NCBI GenBank assembly: GCA_002402465.1
Contig: DHFW01000028.1
Location: 1 to 23,557 of the forward strand
Origin: Bacteroidales bacterium UBA4814
GTDB lineage: Bacteria > Bacteroidota > Bacteroidia > Bacteroidales > UBA7960
DNA: 23,557 nucleotides
Reading direction: 5' to 3'
Shown here in pieces: positions 6,818 to 14,722 of the stretch (its first letter is position 1; each line of letters starts with the position of its first letter). Made by a program: the position numbers and the translations under genes. The notes beneath the pieces were generated by a model that saw only the letters and a program-made list of their open reading frames with translations, ran no database searches and was not told the DNA's origin.

Positions 6818-9580
6818 ATGGACTACAATTTCAGGGAAGTAGAAAAGAAGTGGCGGAGATTCTGGAGCGAGAACAAGACCTATAAAACCGACATCGACAG
6901 GCAAAAGCCCAAGTTTTACGTGCTCGATATGTTTCCTTATCCCTCGGGTGCGGGTTTGCATGTGGGCCATCCGTTGGGCTATATTGCCTCCGACATATAT
7001 TCGCGCTTCAAACGCCAAAAAGGCTTTAACGTGCTTCACCCCATGGGCTACGATGCGTATGGCCTTCCGGCAGAACAATACGCCATTCAAACCGGGCAGC
7101 ACCCTGCCATTACCACCGAGCGTAACATCAATCGCTATCGCGAGCAGCTCGACAAGATCGGATTCTCCTACGACTGGGACCGCGAGGTGCGTACCTGCGA
7201 CCCCGGCTATTACAAGTGGACGCAATGGACTTTCATACAGCTTTTTAACCATTATTATAACAACAAAACCCGGAAAGCCGAACCCATCAGCCAGCTTGTG
7301 GCTGAATTTGAAACCCGCGGTAATGCAGTTGTTGATGCGGCCTGCGACCCCGTGCCCGCATTTTCTGCCGGTCAGTGGAAGCAAATGAGCGAAGCGCAGC
7401 AGCAGCAGGTTTTGATGAATTATCGCCTTGCCTACCTTTCCGATACCATGGTAAACTGGTGCCCGGCCCTTGGGACCGTACTTGCCAATGATGAGGTAAA
7501 AGAGGGTTTTTCGGTAAGGGGTGGCCACCCGGTGGAACGCAAAAAAATGCAGCAGTGGTTTCTGCGCATTACCGCATACGCCGATCGTTTGCTCGAAGGG
7601 CTGGAACGTATAGAGTGGAGTGAGTCAATCAAAGAGATACAGCGCAACTGGATTGGCCGCTCCGAAGGGGCCACCATCTTTTTTGGGGTAAAAGACCACG
7701 ATTCGAAGATTGAGGTATTTACCACCCGCCCCGACACCATTTTTGGTGCCACCTTTATGGTACTTGCTCCTGAGCACGAGCTGGTGAAGCAAATCACAAC
7801 CCGGGAATTTACCCCCGAGGTAGAAAAGTATGTGACCATGGCCGGTCGCCGCTCCGACCGCGAGCGTATGGCTGAGGTGAAAACCGTTTCGGGGCAGTTT
7901 ACCGGCAGCTATGCCGTACACCCCTTTTCGGGGAAACCCATGCCCATTTATATTGCCGATTACGTGCTGGCGGGATACGGCACCGGCGCCATCATGGCCG
8001 TGCCAGCCCACGACAGCCGCGACTATGCCTTTGCAAAGCACTTTGGATTGGATATCGTTGAAGTCGTTACGGGAGGTAACATCGAAGAAGGATCGTACGA
8101 TGCCAAAGAAGGAACCATGATCAACAGCGACTTTATCAATGGCCTGGAGGTAAAGGATGCTATATCTAAGGTAATAGCCCGCCTGGAAAAGATGGGCATT
8201 GGTACCGGACGCATCAACTTCCGCCTGCGCGACGCCATTTTCAGCCGGCAGCGTTACTGGGGAGAGCCATTCCCCGTTTATTATAAGGAGGGTATCCCCT
8301 ATGTGCTCGATGTGTCGGAGCTTCCGCTCGAACTTCCCGAAGTAGATAAATACCTTCCTACCGAAACCGGCGAGCCTCCATTGGCACGTGCCTCCGGTTG
8401 GCAAACCAAGGAGGGCTATCCGCTTGAGCGAAACACCATGCCGGGCTTTGCCGGATCGAGCGCTTATTACATCCGGTATATGGATCCGCACAACGAGCAG
8501 GCCCTGGTGTCGAAAGATGCCGTGGAATACTGGGAAAACGTCGATTTGTATGTGGGTGGCGCTGAACACGCTACCGGCCACCTGATCTATTCCCGCTTCT
8601 GGAACAAATTCCTTTTCGATATCGGGTTGGTGGTTAAGGATGAGCCCTTCAAAAAACTCATAAACCAGGGCATGATCCAGGGGCGCTCAAACTTTGTGTA
8701 TCGCATAAAGGGAACCAACAAGTTTGTGTCGTACAATCTTCGCAAGGACTATGACATAACCCCAATCCATGTGGACGTGAACATAGTGCACCACGATGTA
8801 CTCGACCTGGAAGCTTTCAGAAAATGGAACCCCGAATATAAGAATGCGGAATTTATCTTGGAAGATGGTAAATACATTTGTGGTTGGGAAATTGAGAAAA
8901 TGTCGAAATCCTTCAACAACGTGCAGAATCCCGATGACCTTATTGAAAGCTACGGAGCTGACACCCTGCGACTGTACGAAATGTTTCTGGGCCCCATTGA
9001 ACAGGCCAAACCCTGGGACACCAACGGCATTGAAGGCGTGTTCAGGTTTATACGCAAACTCTGGCGCCTTTACCACGGAAAAAACAATGAGTGGTATGTT
9101 GCTGACGACCCCGCCACTGATCAGGAAAAGAAGGTGCTGCACAAAACCATTAAGAAAGTTGGCGAGGATATTGAGAAATTCTCTTTTAATACCGCCGTGA
9201 GCACCTTTATGATTTGCGTGAATGAGCTTGGCGACTTGGGCTGCAACAAGCGCGAGATACTTGAACCCCTGGCTGTCATGATCTCATCCTTTGCTCCCCA
9301 CTTGGGCGAAGAGCTCTGGCATCTGCTCGGGCATGGCGGCAGTGTTACTGTGGCGGAGTTTCCCAAATGGGAAGAAAAGTTTGTAGCCGACGACACCATC
9401 ACCTACCCGGTTTCATTTAACGGAAAAACCCGTTTTAAACTCGTACTGCCAGCCGATAGCACAAAGGAGACGGTTGAGGCTGCAGTGCTGACTGCCCCAG
9501 AGGCGGCCAAATGGCTCGAAGGCAAGGTTCCAAAACGTGTGATCGTGGTGCCCGGAAAGATCGTAAATGTGGTTATTTAG
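6818..9580 (+). CDS. leuS: Leucyl-tRNA synthetase
   Basis: This class I synthetase charges tRNA-Leu with leucine in the cytoplasm. The 920-residue protein starts at ATG 6818 (MDYNFREVEKKW). The ATP-binding HIGH motif is HVGH at 48-51, preceded by MFPYPSGAGL, and KMSKS is at 694-698. The CP1 editing domain lies between them: the threonine-rich TTRPDTIFGAT begins at 302 and GYGTGAIMAVPAHDSRD at about 386, both needed to remove mischarged amino acids. A C-terminal anticodon-binding helix bundle follows, and the small C-terminal domain ends VPGKIVNVVI. I see no paired CxxC zinc ribbon in the region where E. coli LeuRS has its zinc domain. It follows the protease terminator and appears to start its own transcript. 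No T-box leader is present. Confidence 0.98.
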   Translation: MDYNFREVEKKWRRFWSENKTYKTDIDRQKPKFYVLDMFPYPSGAGLHVGHPLGYIASDIYSRFKRQKGFNVLHPMGYDAYGLPAEQYAIQTGQHPAITTERNINRYREQLDKIGFSYDWDREVRTCDPGYYKWTQWTFIQLFNHYYNNKTRKAEPISQLVAEFETRGNAVVDAACDPVPAFSAGQWKQMSEAQQQQVLMNYRLAYLSDTMVNWCPALGTVLANDEVKEGFSVRGGHPVERKKMQQWFLRITAYADRLLEGLERIEWSESIKEIQRNWIGRSEGATIFFGVKDHDSKIEVFTTRPDTIFGATFMVLAPEHELVKQITTREFTPEVEKYVTMAGRRSDRERMAEVKTVSGQFTGSYAVHPFSGKPMPIYIADYVLAGYGTGAIMAVPAHDSRDYAFAKHFGLDIVEVVTGGNIEEGSYDAKEGTMINSDFINGLEVKDAISKVIARLEKMGIGTGRINFRLRDAIFSRQRYWGEPFPVYYKEGIPYVLDVSELPLELPEVDKYLPTETGEPPLARASGWQTKEGYPLERNTMPGFAGSSAYYIRYMDPHNEQALVSKDAVEYWENVDLYVGGAEHATGHLIYSRFWNKFLFDIGLVVKDEPFKKLINQGMIQGRSNFVYRIKGTNKFVSYNLRKDYDITPIHVDVNIVHHDVLDLEAFRKWNPEYKNAEFILEDGKYICGWEIEKMSKSFNNVQNPDDLIESYGADTLRLYEMFLGPIEQAKPWDTNGIEGVFRFIRKLWRLYHGKNNEWYVADDPATDQEKKVLHKTIKKVGEDIEKFSFNTAVSTFMICVNELGDLGCNKREILEPLAVMISSFAPHLGEELWHLLGHGGSVTVAEFPKWEEKFVADDTITYPVSFNGKTRFKLVLPADSTKETVEAAVLTAPEAAKWLEGKVPKRVIVVPGKIVNVVI

Positions 9581-9718
9581 AATACTTCCGGTAAATGCTT
9601 TTACTGAATTTCAATAAGTTGCATTTTTTGGAATGTTTTTTGAAAACCATGGATCAGGCTCCTGATGGTGAAATTTTGTTTGAGGGATGCCGTTTATTAA
9701 TAAATAAACCTGGTACTC

Positions 9719-10546
9719 ATGAGCGTGTTGAATAAAACCCTTTTTTCCTTGAGAAGTCTTTTTTTTCTTTTCTTGTTTTTATGTTTTTCATTACCTGTTG
9801 ATTTGTATGCACAGGAAATGCGTAAGGTGGAAAATACGGCCTTTGCTCCCGGTGAAAAGCTGGTGTTCAGGGCCTATTACAGCAGTAAGCTTACCGGCAA
9901 CGTCACTGCCGGCGAGGCCAGCATGGAAGTGAAGCAAAGGCCCGAAATGATCGGGGGCCGCAGTACCATGCCTGTGATTGTGCTCATGCGCACCCGTGGC
10001 CTTTTTAACCTGTTTTTCAGGGTGAACAACCGCTTCGAATCCTATATCGACCACTCGGCCATAGCACCCTTGCTGTTTATCAGGAGGGTTGAAGAGGGCA
10101 GGTACCGCAAAAGCCAGGACGTGATGTTCAACCATTTCGACCAGGTAGCTGTTAGCAATTCGGCAACCACACCCATTCCACCCTATGTGCAGGATATCAT
10201 CTCGGCATTTTATTTTGCACGCACCTACGAGTTTGAGAATCTCAAAGTTGGAGATGAGTTTAATGTGGATTTTTTTCTCGACGATTCTGTGTTTGTTACC
10301 CGTATTATATTCGATGGCTACGAGCGCATCAAAACCCGTTTGGGCACCTTCAACACTTTGAGGTTTAAGCCCATGGTGCTTGTGGGTACGGTTTTTTCGC
10401 AGCCTTACCCCATGACGCTCTGGATATCAGACGACAAGAACCGGGTGCCACTGCTGGCCGAGTCGGGCCTGGTGGTGGGAAGTGTTAAACTTGAACTTTC
10501 CGAATATGAGGGCCTCAAAAATCCGCTTACCTCAAAAATCAAGTAA
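9719..10546 (+). CDS. Exported DUF3108-family protein
   Basis: The 275-residue protein has an N-terminal signal peptide: a long Phe/Leu-rich core, then LPVDLYAQ, with cleavage likely after A31. The rest matches the DUF3108 pattern: an opening FAPGEKLVFRAYY, GEASMEV, a middle LRF/FYFAR region, and a C-terminal segment with LWISDDKNRVPLL and a VVGSVKLEL strand. The family has a lipocalin/VioE-like beta fold, is predicted to be periplasmic or outer-membrane-associated, and has no firm function. It lies 138 nt after leuS with no terminator in between; that gap holds only AT-rich sequence and a tight 14-bp palindrome (9653-9666), so co-transcription with leuS is possible. ATG 9719 is chosen because it gives the complete signal peptide. 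Confidence 0.85.
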   Translation: MSVLNKTLFSLRSLFFLFLFLCFSLPVDLYAQEMRKVENTAFAPGEKLVFRAYYSSKLTGNVTAGEASMEVKQRPEMIGGRSTMPVIVLMRTRGLFNLFFRVNNRFESYIDHSAIAPLLFIRRVEEGRYRKSQDVMFNHFDQVAVSNSATTPIPPYVQDIISAFYFARTYEFENLKVGDEFNVDFFLDDSVFVTRIIFDGYERIKTRLGTFNTLRFKPMVLVGTVFSQPYPMTLWISDDKNRVPLLAESGLVVGSVKLELSEYEGLKNPLTSKIK

Positions 10547-10560
10547 ATAGCCTTTTTGCC

Positions 10561-10701
10561 CCATTATTCATTATTAACTTTAAAAACCAGGGCCAGGGAA
10601 CCCATACGGGCGATGGGCTGAACATCTCGCACTTTGTGGTTGTTACCATTGGACAGAGCACCTACGACCACGATAATATTGCAACGCTTACCAAATATTA
10701 A
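10561..10701 (+). pseudogene. Possible remnant: short open frame without ATG, ending TAA
   Basis: The frame starting at 10561 reads 46 codons to TAA at 10699-10701. It contains a protein-like segment, GTHTGDGLNISHFVVVTIG followed by QSTYDHDNIATLTKY. The base composition and amino-acid pattern look coding, unlike the AT-rich gaps around it. There is no ATG, GTG or TTG start in reach that would make a normal gene; upstream the frame runs into the DUF3108 gene in another register. I infer a 3' fragment of a decayed gene, or a gene broken by an indel. I do not recognise the family. It sits 17 nt before the cyclophilin start. Chance coding appearance over 141 nt cannot be excluded. Confidence 0.4.
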
Positions 10702-10718
10702 TTTTAAAATCATACAAT

Positions 10719-11162
10719 ATGCTTACTGCTGAAATTAAAACCGTGAAAGGGACCATGAAAGTGCATTTTTATGAAAAGGATGCGCCCAATACGGTAAAGA
10801 ATTTTGTGGACCTTTCGCGCAAAGGTTTTTATGATGGACTGACTTTTCATCGTGTGATTCCCGACTTTGTAATTCAAGGCGGCTGCCCCGATGGCACCGG
10901 CATGGGTGGCCCGGGCTACCGCATTAAATGCGAGCTCGATGGCAACAACCAGTACCACGACCGTGGCGTGCTTTCCATGGCCCATGCCGGGCGCGATACC
11001 GGTGGCTCACAATTTTTTATTTGCCACAGCCGCCAAAACACCGCCCATTTAGACCGCAACCACACCTGCTTTGGAAAAGTGGTTGAAGGCATTGAGGTGA
11101 TCGATCTGATCCGTGCCGGGGACCGCATCGAAAAAATCACCATTGCCGAAACCAATGAGTAA
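10719..11162 (+). CDS. Cyclophilin-type peptidyl-prolyl cis-trans isomerase (cytoplasmic)
   Basis: This 147-residue, single-domain cyclophilin has no signal peptide, so it should catalyse proline cis-trans isomerisation in the cytoplasm. The core active-site string FHRVIPDFVIQGG gives R45, F50 and Q53 (human CypA R55, F60, Q63). SQFFI at 97-101 supplies the equivalents of Q111 and F113. HLDRNHTCFGKV at 110-121 corresponds to the loop with W121 and H126 in CypA; here the tryptophan position is H110 and the histidine is H115. The missing tryptophan is common in bacterial cyclophilins and predicts poor cyclosporin binding. Its last codons overlap the start of the next gene. It resembles PpiB, but the symbol is not certain. 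Confidence 0.93.
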   Translation: MLTAEIKTVKGTMKVHFYEKDAPNTVKNFVDLSRKGFYDGLTFHRVIPDFVIQGGCPDGTGMGGPGYRIKCELDGNNQYHDRGVLSMAHAGRDTGGSQFFICHSRQNTAHLDRNHTCFGKVVEGIEVIDLIRAGDRIEKITIAETNE

Positions 11163-11370
11163 AACCATCAGCTTTGCCATACGGGGAGAGTACATTGAAT
11201 TGATTCAGTTACTCAAGGTACTCAATTTTGCCGAAAGCGGCGGGCAGGCCAAAGCCTTTGTGGAGGAAGGCCTGGTTAAACTCAACGGCCAGATCGAATC
11301 CCGTAAGCGTGCCAAGTTACGCCCCGGCGACCGTGTGGGGTTTCAAAACACCATTGTGGTGCTTGAGTAG
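11155..11370 (+). CDS. Small S4-domain RNA-binding protein (YbcJ-like)
   Basis: The start is ATG 11155, inside the sequence ATGAGTAA, so the first 8 nt overlap the end of the cyclophilin gene; this suggests translational coupling. An upstream in-frame GTG at 11113 would place 14 poorly conserved residues in front and is not favoured. The 71-residue product begins MSKTISFAIRGEYIELIQLL and carries the S4 signature: SGGQAKAFVEEGLVKLNG, then RKRAKLRPGDRV. Length and pattern match the YbcJ group of stand-alone S4 proteins, which bind structured RNA, probably ribosomal or tRNA; the exact role is not established. Confidence 0.88.
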   Translation: MSKTISFAIRGEYIELIQLLKVLNFAESGGQAKAFVEEGLVKLNGQIESRKRAKLRPGDRVGFQNTIVVLE

Positions 11371-11417
11371 CATACACAGTTAGCTGTATTTAACAGTTTT
11401 TCCCGCAAAGGGAAATA

Positions 11418-11451
11418 AAAAAGCCGCTCCCAGATTCGGAAGCGGCTTTTT
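11418..11451. terminator. Bidirectional terminator between the S4 gene and groEL
   Basis: An 11-bp perfect stem, AAAAAGCCGCT (11418-11428) with its complement (11441-11451), encloses a 12-nt loop that can add a CC/GG pair. Each strand has a T-run on its 3' side, so the hairpin can stop both the rightward cyclophilin/S4 transcript and the leftward groESL transcript, whose genes converge here. Confidence 0.8.
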
Positions 11452-11474
11452 CCTTATTTATGAGGGGTTAATTA

Positions 11475-13100
11475 TTACATCATGCCGCCCATACCTGGGT
11501 TCATTGGCATTTCAGGCTTATCTTCCTTAATGTCGGCAAGTACGCACTCGGTGGTGAGCAGCATACCGGCAATGGAAGCAGCATTTTCGAGGGCAATACG
11601 GGTAACTTTGGTGGGGTCAATTACACCAGACTCGAAGAGGTTTTCGTATTTTTCGGTACGAGCGTTGAAGCCAAAGTCATCCTTACCTTCTTTCACTTTC
11701 TGAACCACAATAGAACCTTCTAAGCCGGCATTTTCAACGATCATTCGCAGGGGTTCTTCCAGGGCACGACGAACTATTGCCACACCAGTGGTTTCGTCAT
11801 CATTGTCGCCTTTAAAATCAACGAGGGCTTCCAGGGTGCGGATATAAGCCACGCCACCGCCGGGAACGATACCTTCTTCAATAGCGGCACGGGTGGCGTG
11901 CAGGGCATCGTCAAAGCGGTCTTTTTTCTCTTTCATTTCCACCTCGCTGGCAGCACCCACATAAAGTACTGCAACGCCGCCGGCCAGCTTGGCAAGGCGC
12001 TCCTGGAGCTTTTCGCGATCGTAATCGCTGGTGGTGTTTTCCATCTGGGCTTTGATCTGGTTTACGCGGGCCTTAATCATTTCCTTGTCGCCCTTACCGC
12101 TTACGATGGTGGTGTTGTCTTTGTCGATTGTGATCTTTTCGGCACGGCCGAGCTGCGAAAGATCAGCGTTTTCGAGCTTATAACCCTGCTCTTCGCTGAT
12201 TACGGTGCCACCAGTCAGGATGGCAATGTCTTCGAGCATGGCTTTGCGGCGATCGCCAAATCCGGGAGCTTTCACAGCAGCAATCTTCAGAGAGCCGCGC
12301 AGCTTGTTAACCACCAGGGTTGCAAGAGCTTCACCGTCAACATCTTCAGCAATGATAAGCAGGGGCTTGCCTGTCTGAACCACTTTTTCCAGGATGGGAA
12401 GGAAATCCTTCATGGTGCTGATTTTCTTGTCGTAAATCAGGACGAAAGGATCTTCGAAAACGGCTTCCATCTTATCGGTATCGGTTACAAAATAAGGGCT
12501 GATATAACCACGGTCGAATTGCATCCCTTCCACCACCTTTACGCTGGTTTCGGTGCCTTTGGCTTCTTCAATGGTAATCACGCCTTCTTTCTTGACCTTG
12601 CTCATGGCTTCAGCAATGAGTTTACCAATAGAGCTGTCGTTATTAGCAGAAATAGTGGCAACCTGCTCAATTTTGTCGGTGCTGTCGCCAACCTCCTTCG
12701 ATTGCTTGCGGAGATTTTCAATTACCTTTTCAACGGCTTTGTCGATGCCGCGCTTCAGGTCCATTGGGTTGGCACCAGCGGTAACGTTTTTAAGGCCGTT
12801 GGTAACGATAGCCTGTGCAAGAACAGTGGCGGTAGTAGTACCATCACCTGCTGCATCGGCCGTTTTGCTGGCTACTTCCTTCACCATCTGGGCACCCATG
12901 TTTTCCAAGGCGTCTTCCAGTTCAATGTCTTTTGCCACGGTAACACCATCCTTAGTAATAATGGGCGCACCAAATTTCTTATCGATGATTACATTACGAC
13001 CTTTTGGGCCGAGGGTTACTTTTACTGCATTCGAAAGTTTGTCAACGCCTACCTTAAGTGAGGTCCTGGCGTCCAGTCCGAAAATAATGTCTTTTGCCAT
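11475..13100 (-). CDS. groEL: Chaperonin GroEL (Hsp60)
   Basis: The 541-residue chaperonin subunit begins MAKDIIFGLDARTSL and forms the double heptameric ring that refolds proteins with GroES and ATP in the cytoplasm. The nucleotide-binding elements are intact: VTLGPKGRNV at 28-37, TKDGVTVA around D51, and AGDGTTTAT with D86 (equivalents of E. coli D52 and D87). The conserved ALHATRAAIEEGIVPGGG lies in the C-terminal equatorial part, and the tail ends in the usual Gly/Met-rich PGMGGMM. It follows groES by 41 nt and ends before a bidirectional terminator. There is a single groEL in the window and nothing unusual in it. Confidence 0.99.
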   Translation of the reverse strand: MAKDIIFGLDARTSLKVGVDKLSNAVKVTLGPKGRNVIIDKKFGAPIITKDGVTVAKDIELEDALENMGAQMVKEVASKTADAAGDGTTTATVLAQAIVTNGLKNVTAGANPMDLKRGIDKAVEKVIENLRKQSKEVGDSTDKIEQVATISANNDSSIGKLIAEAMSKVKKEGVITIEEAKGTETSVKVVEGMQFDRGYISPYFVTDTDKMEAVFEDPFVLIYDKKISTMKDFLPILEKVVQTGKPLLIIAEDVDGEALATLVVNKLRGSLKIAAVKAPGFGDRRKAMLEDIAILTGGTVISEEQGYKLENADLSQLGRAEKITIDKDNTTIVSGKGDKEMIKARVNQIKAQMENTTSDYDREKLQERLAKLAGGVAVLYVGAASEVEMKEKKDRFDDALHATRAAIEEGIVPGGGVAYIRTLEALVDFKGDNDDETTGVAIVRRALEEPLRMIVENAGLEGSIVVQKVKEGKDDFGFNARTEKYENLFESGVIDPTKVTRIALENAASIAGMLLTTECVLADIKEDKPEMPMNPGMGGMM

Positions 13101-13141
13101 AATATTTAAGAGGTTTTAAGTTACTTTAAAGGTTAATGAAA

Positions 13142-13420
13142 TTAGATGACGGCCAGAATGTCTGACTCACGCATGATCAGATAATCTTTTCCTTCGAAAC
13201 TTAGTTCGGTGCCGGCATATTTGCCATAAAGCACAACGTCGCCCACTTTCACGGTCATGGGCTGGTCCTTGGTGCCGCTTCCTACGGCTACCACGGTGCC
13301 TTTCTGGGGCTTTTCCTTTGCGGTGTCGGGAATAATAATGCCGCCCGAGGTCTTCTCTTCGGCGGGTGCTGGTTCAACCACAACGCGGTCTGCTAAAGGT
13401 TGGATTTTAATGTCTGCCAT
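13142..13420 (-). CDS. groES: Co-chaperonin GroES (Hsp10)
   Basis: The 92-residue protein begins MADIKIQPLADRVVVEP and has the typical GroES plan. The mobile loop that docks on GroEL is around EEKTSGGIIIPDTAKEKPQ (22-40), followed by KVGDVVLYGKYAGTE and a final strand ending MRESDILAVI. It forms the heptameric lid of the GroEL chamber. It is the first gene of the groES-groEL operon. Its upstream region lacks a CIRCE element but carries a different short palindrome. Confidence 0.98.
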   Translation of the reverse strand: MADIKIQPLADRVVVEPAPAEEKTSGGIIIPDTAKEKPQKGTVVAVGSGTKDQPMTVKVGDVVLYGKYAGTELSFEGKDYLIMRESDILAVI

Positions 13421-13442
13421 TTTTTTATTTGATTAATTGGTT

Positions 13443-13456
13443 AAACAATGTTGTTT
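13443..13456. promoter_or_regulatory. Palindrome at the presumed groES transcription start
   Basis: AAACAA-TG-TTGTTT is a perfect 6-bp inverted repeat with a 2-nt centre, 22 nt before the groES start. On the minus strand a TATTTTAG resembling the -7 box lies just upstream (13462-13469), without a clear -33 element, so the palindrome would overlap the transcription start. An operator is possible but unproven. Confidence 0.35.
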
Positions 13457-13559
13457 CGATACTAAAATAATGCTTGCACCCCGGCTTTTCACAATTCGTG
13501 CCAAAAGGGATGGGCCTGGTTTTTCAGGACAAATTTGCAAGAAAGGGCTAACCTTAAAA

Positions 13560-13595
13560 AAAAATGTCAGAATGGGCTGCCATTCTGACATTTTT
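13560..13595 (-). terminator. Intrinsic terminator of the secG operon
   Basis: A perfect 16-bp stem (13560-13575 with 13580-13595) closes a 4-nt GCTG loop, with A/T runs on both ends. It lies 18 nt past the secG stop on the minus strand, ending the five-gene operon before groES. The T-runs would also allow function in the other direction. Confidence 0.85.
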
Positions 13596-13613
13596 ATTCC
13601 AGGAAAGTTTTTC

Positions 13614-13958
13614 TTAGTCTTCCACTTCATCGCTGCCAGTTTGGGCAGGTGCCTGGAAGTCGGCCGGGGGTAGCTGCTGTGCCGGGATCAGATCGCGGAT
13701 TTCGCTTTGCGGCACTTCTCTATGGCCAGAACGTGGGATAACAAAGGTGGAGGCCAGGGTAAGCACCACCAGCACAATGGCCAGTGTCCAGGTCGATTTT
13801 TCCAGAAAGTCAGTGGTTTTCCTAACGCCCATTACCTGGTTGCTTGAAGAAAAGTTGGAGGCCAGGCCGCCGCCTTTTGAGTTTTGCACCAGCACGATAA
13901 GTACCAGCAGAATACAGGTAATAAGAATCAGTACCGAAATTAAAACATACGCACCCAT
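13614..13958 (-). CDS. secG: Preprotein translocase subunit SecG
   Basis: The 114-residue inner-membrane protein begins MGAYVLISVLILITCILLVL. It has the two transmembrane helices of SecG (about 5-25 and 56-75), separated by the conserved cytoplasmic loop VQNSKGGGLASNFSSSNQVMG. It assists SecYE in exporting unfolded proteins. The C-terminal tail (about 78-114) is Pro/Gln/acid-rich and probably disordered, as in other Bacteroidota. It is the last gene of the operon, 3 nt after the TPR gene, and a strong terminator follows. Confidence 0.95.
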   Translation of the reverse strand: MGAYVLISVLILITCILLVLIVLVQNSKGGGLASNFSSSNQVMGVRKTTDFLEKSTWTLAIVLVVLTLASTFVIPRSGHREVPQSEIRDLIPAQQLPPADFQAPAQTGSDEVED

Positions 13959-13961
13959 GGG

Positions 13962-14708
13962 TTATTTCTTTAAATTGATTTCGTTTTTAACGATGTTTAT
14001 TTTTTCTGCAAAGTAACTGCTTTTTTCCGGATATTTCAAGGATAATTTTTTGTAGATATCTAGGGCTTTCTCATGCAGTCCCTGCTTAACGAATATTATG
14101 GCAAGAGTCTCAGTGCCAATTTCTTCGGGTTCCAGCAGGTTCTTTTCTGCCAGGTTTTCGTGGTTGCTGCCCTCGCGGCGGGGTTTTATGCGGGGTTCTT
14201 CTTTTAAGAATTTCTCGATGAGCTCATCGTGCTTGCGCGCAGCCCTTGATGGGCTGTTGGCCGGCATTGGTCTGCCGGTAATTTTTGTCTCGGCCGGCTT
14301 AGGCTGGGGAGCCTGGGTTTCCTCAACCCGGGGTAAAACTTGCACTGCTGTTTGGGCGACCGGATCTTGTGGTTTTTTTGAGAAAAGCTGACCGACCCAC
14401 GAAGGGATCAACGAAAAATTGCTTTTCCTTTTTGGGGTTCTGGCTTGGGCGGGAAATGTCGTGGAAGTGGCTTTTATCCTACCCGACATGTAATTTTGAA
14501 AATGCCGGCGGTCGAAGGCGCAGGCCGCTGCCTGGTTTACCTGCAGCTCAAAATCGGGGTTTTTAAGTACCTGCAGGTTTTTGGCAAGCAAAATTCGAAC
14601 CGGCTGGCTGTAGGGGTATTGTGCAGCCAGTTGCCGCAACTGCTCCATGCTGCTTTTGTCGAGCTTTTCAGGATACTGAAGAAGTTCAATAAATTTTTCC
14701 TGTTGCAT
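13962..14708 (-). CDS. TPR-like protein of unknown function between lptE and secG
   Basis: The 248-residue protein has no signal peptide. The N-terminal part (1-75) is helical, with a TPR-like run: QLRQLAAQYPYSQPVRILLAK, then an Ala-rich segment around AAACAFDRRHFQNYM. The middle (about 76-190) is rich in Pro, Lys, Arg and Gln and likely disordered. The C-terminus (about 195-248) holds one clear tetratricopeptide-type motif, ETLAIIFVKQGLHEKALDIY then KKLSLKYPEKSSYFAEKI. From memory, similar proteins occupy the same slot between lptE and secG in other Bacteroidota, which points to a role linked to envelope or secretion, possibly as an adaptor. No enzymatic motif is visible. It is tightly packed, 14 nt after lptE and 3 nt before secG. 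Confidence 0.75.
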   Translation of the reverse strand: MQQEKFIELLQYPEKLDKSSMEQLRQLAAQYPYSQPVRILLAKNLQVLKNPDFELQVNQAAACAFDRRHFQNYMSGRIKATSTTFPAQARTPKRKSNFSLIPSWVGQLFSKKPQDPVAQTAVQVLPRVEETQAPQPKPAETKITGRPMPANSPSRAARKHDELIEKFLKEEPRIKPRREGSNHENLAEKNLLEPEEIGTETLAIIFVKQGLHEKALDIYKKLSLKYPEKSSYFAEKINIVKNEINLKK

Positions 14709-14722
14709 GTTGCCTGGGTTTT

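Noticed and set aside
7625..8581. Minus-strand open frame (318 codons) opposite leuS
   Set aside because: It is fully inside the LeuRS editing and catalytic region; leuS coding evidence is decisive.
9653..9666. ATCAGG-CT-CCTGAT palindrome between leuS and the DUF3108 gene, considered as terminator or operator
   Set aside because: The 2-nt centre is too tight for a terminator hairpin, no T-run follows, and no promoter is placed around it.
11898..13061. Long plus-strand open frame (387 codons) opposite groEL
   Set aside because: It is antisense to the highly conserved groEL frame; its product is Phe/Gly/His-rich with no recognisable domain, as expected of a codon-bias shadow.
13421..13560. 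CIRCE heat-shock element expected before groES
   Set aside because: No TTAGCACTC/GAGTGCTAA pair is present on either strand.
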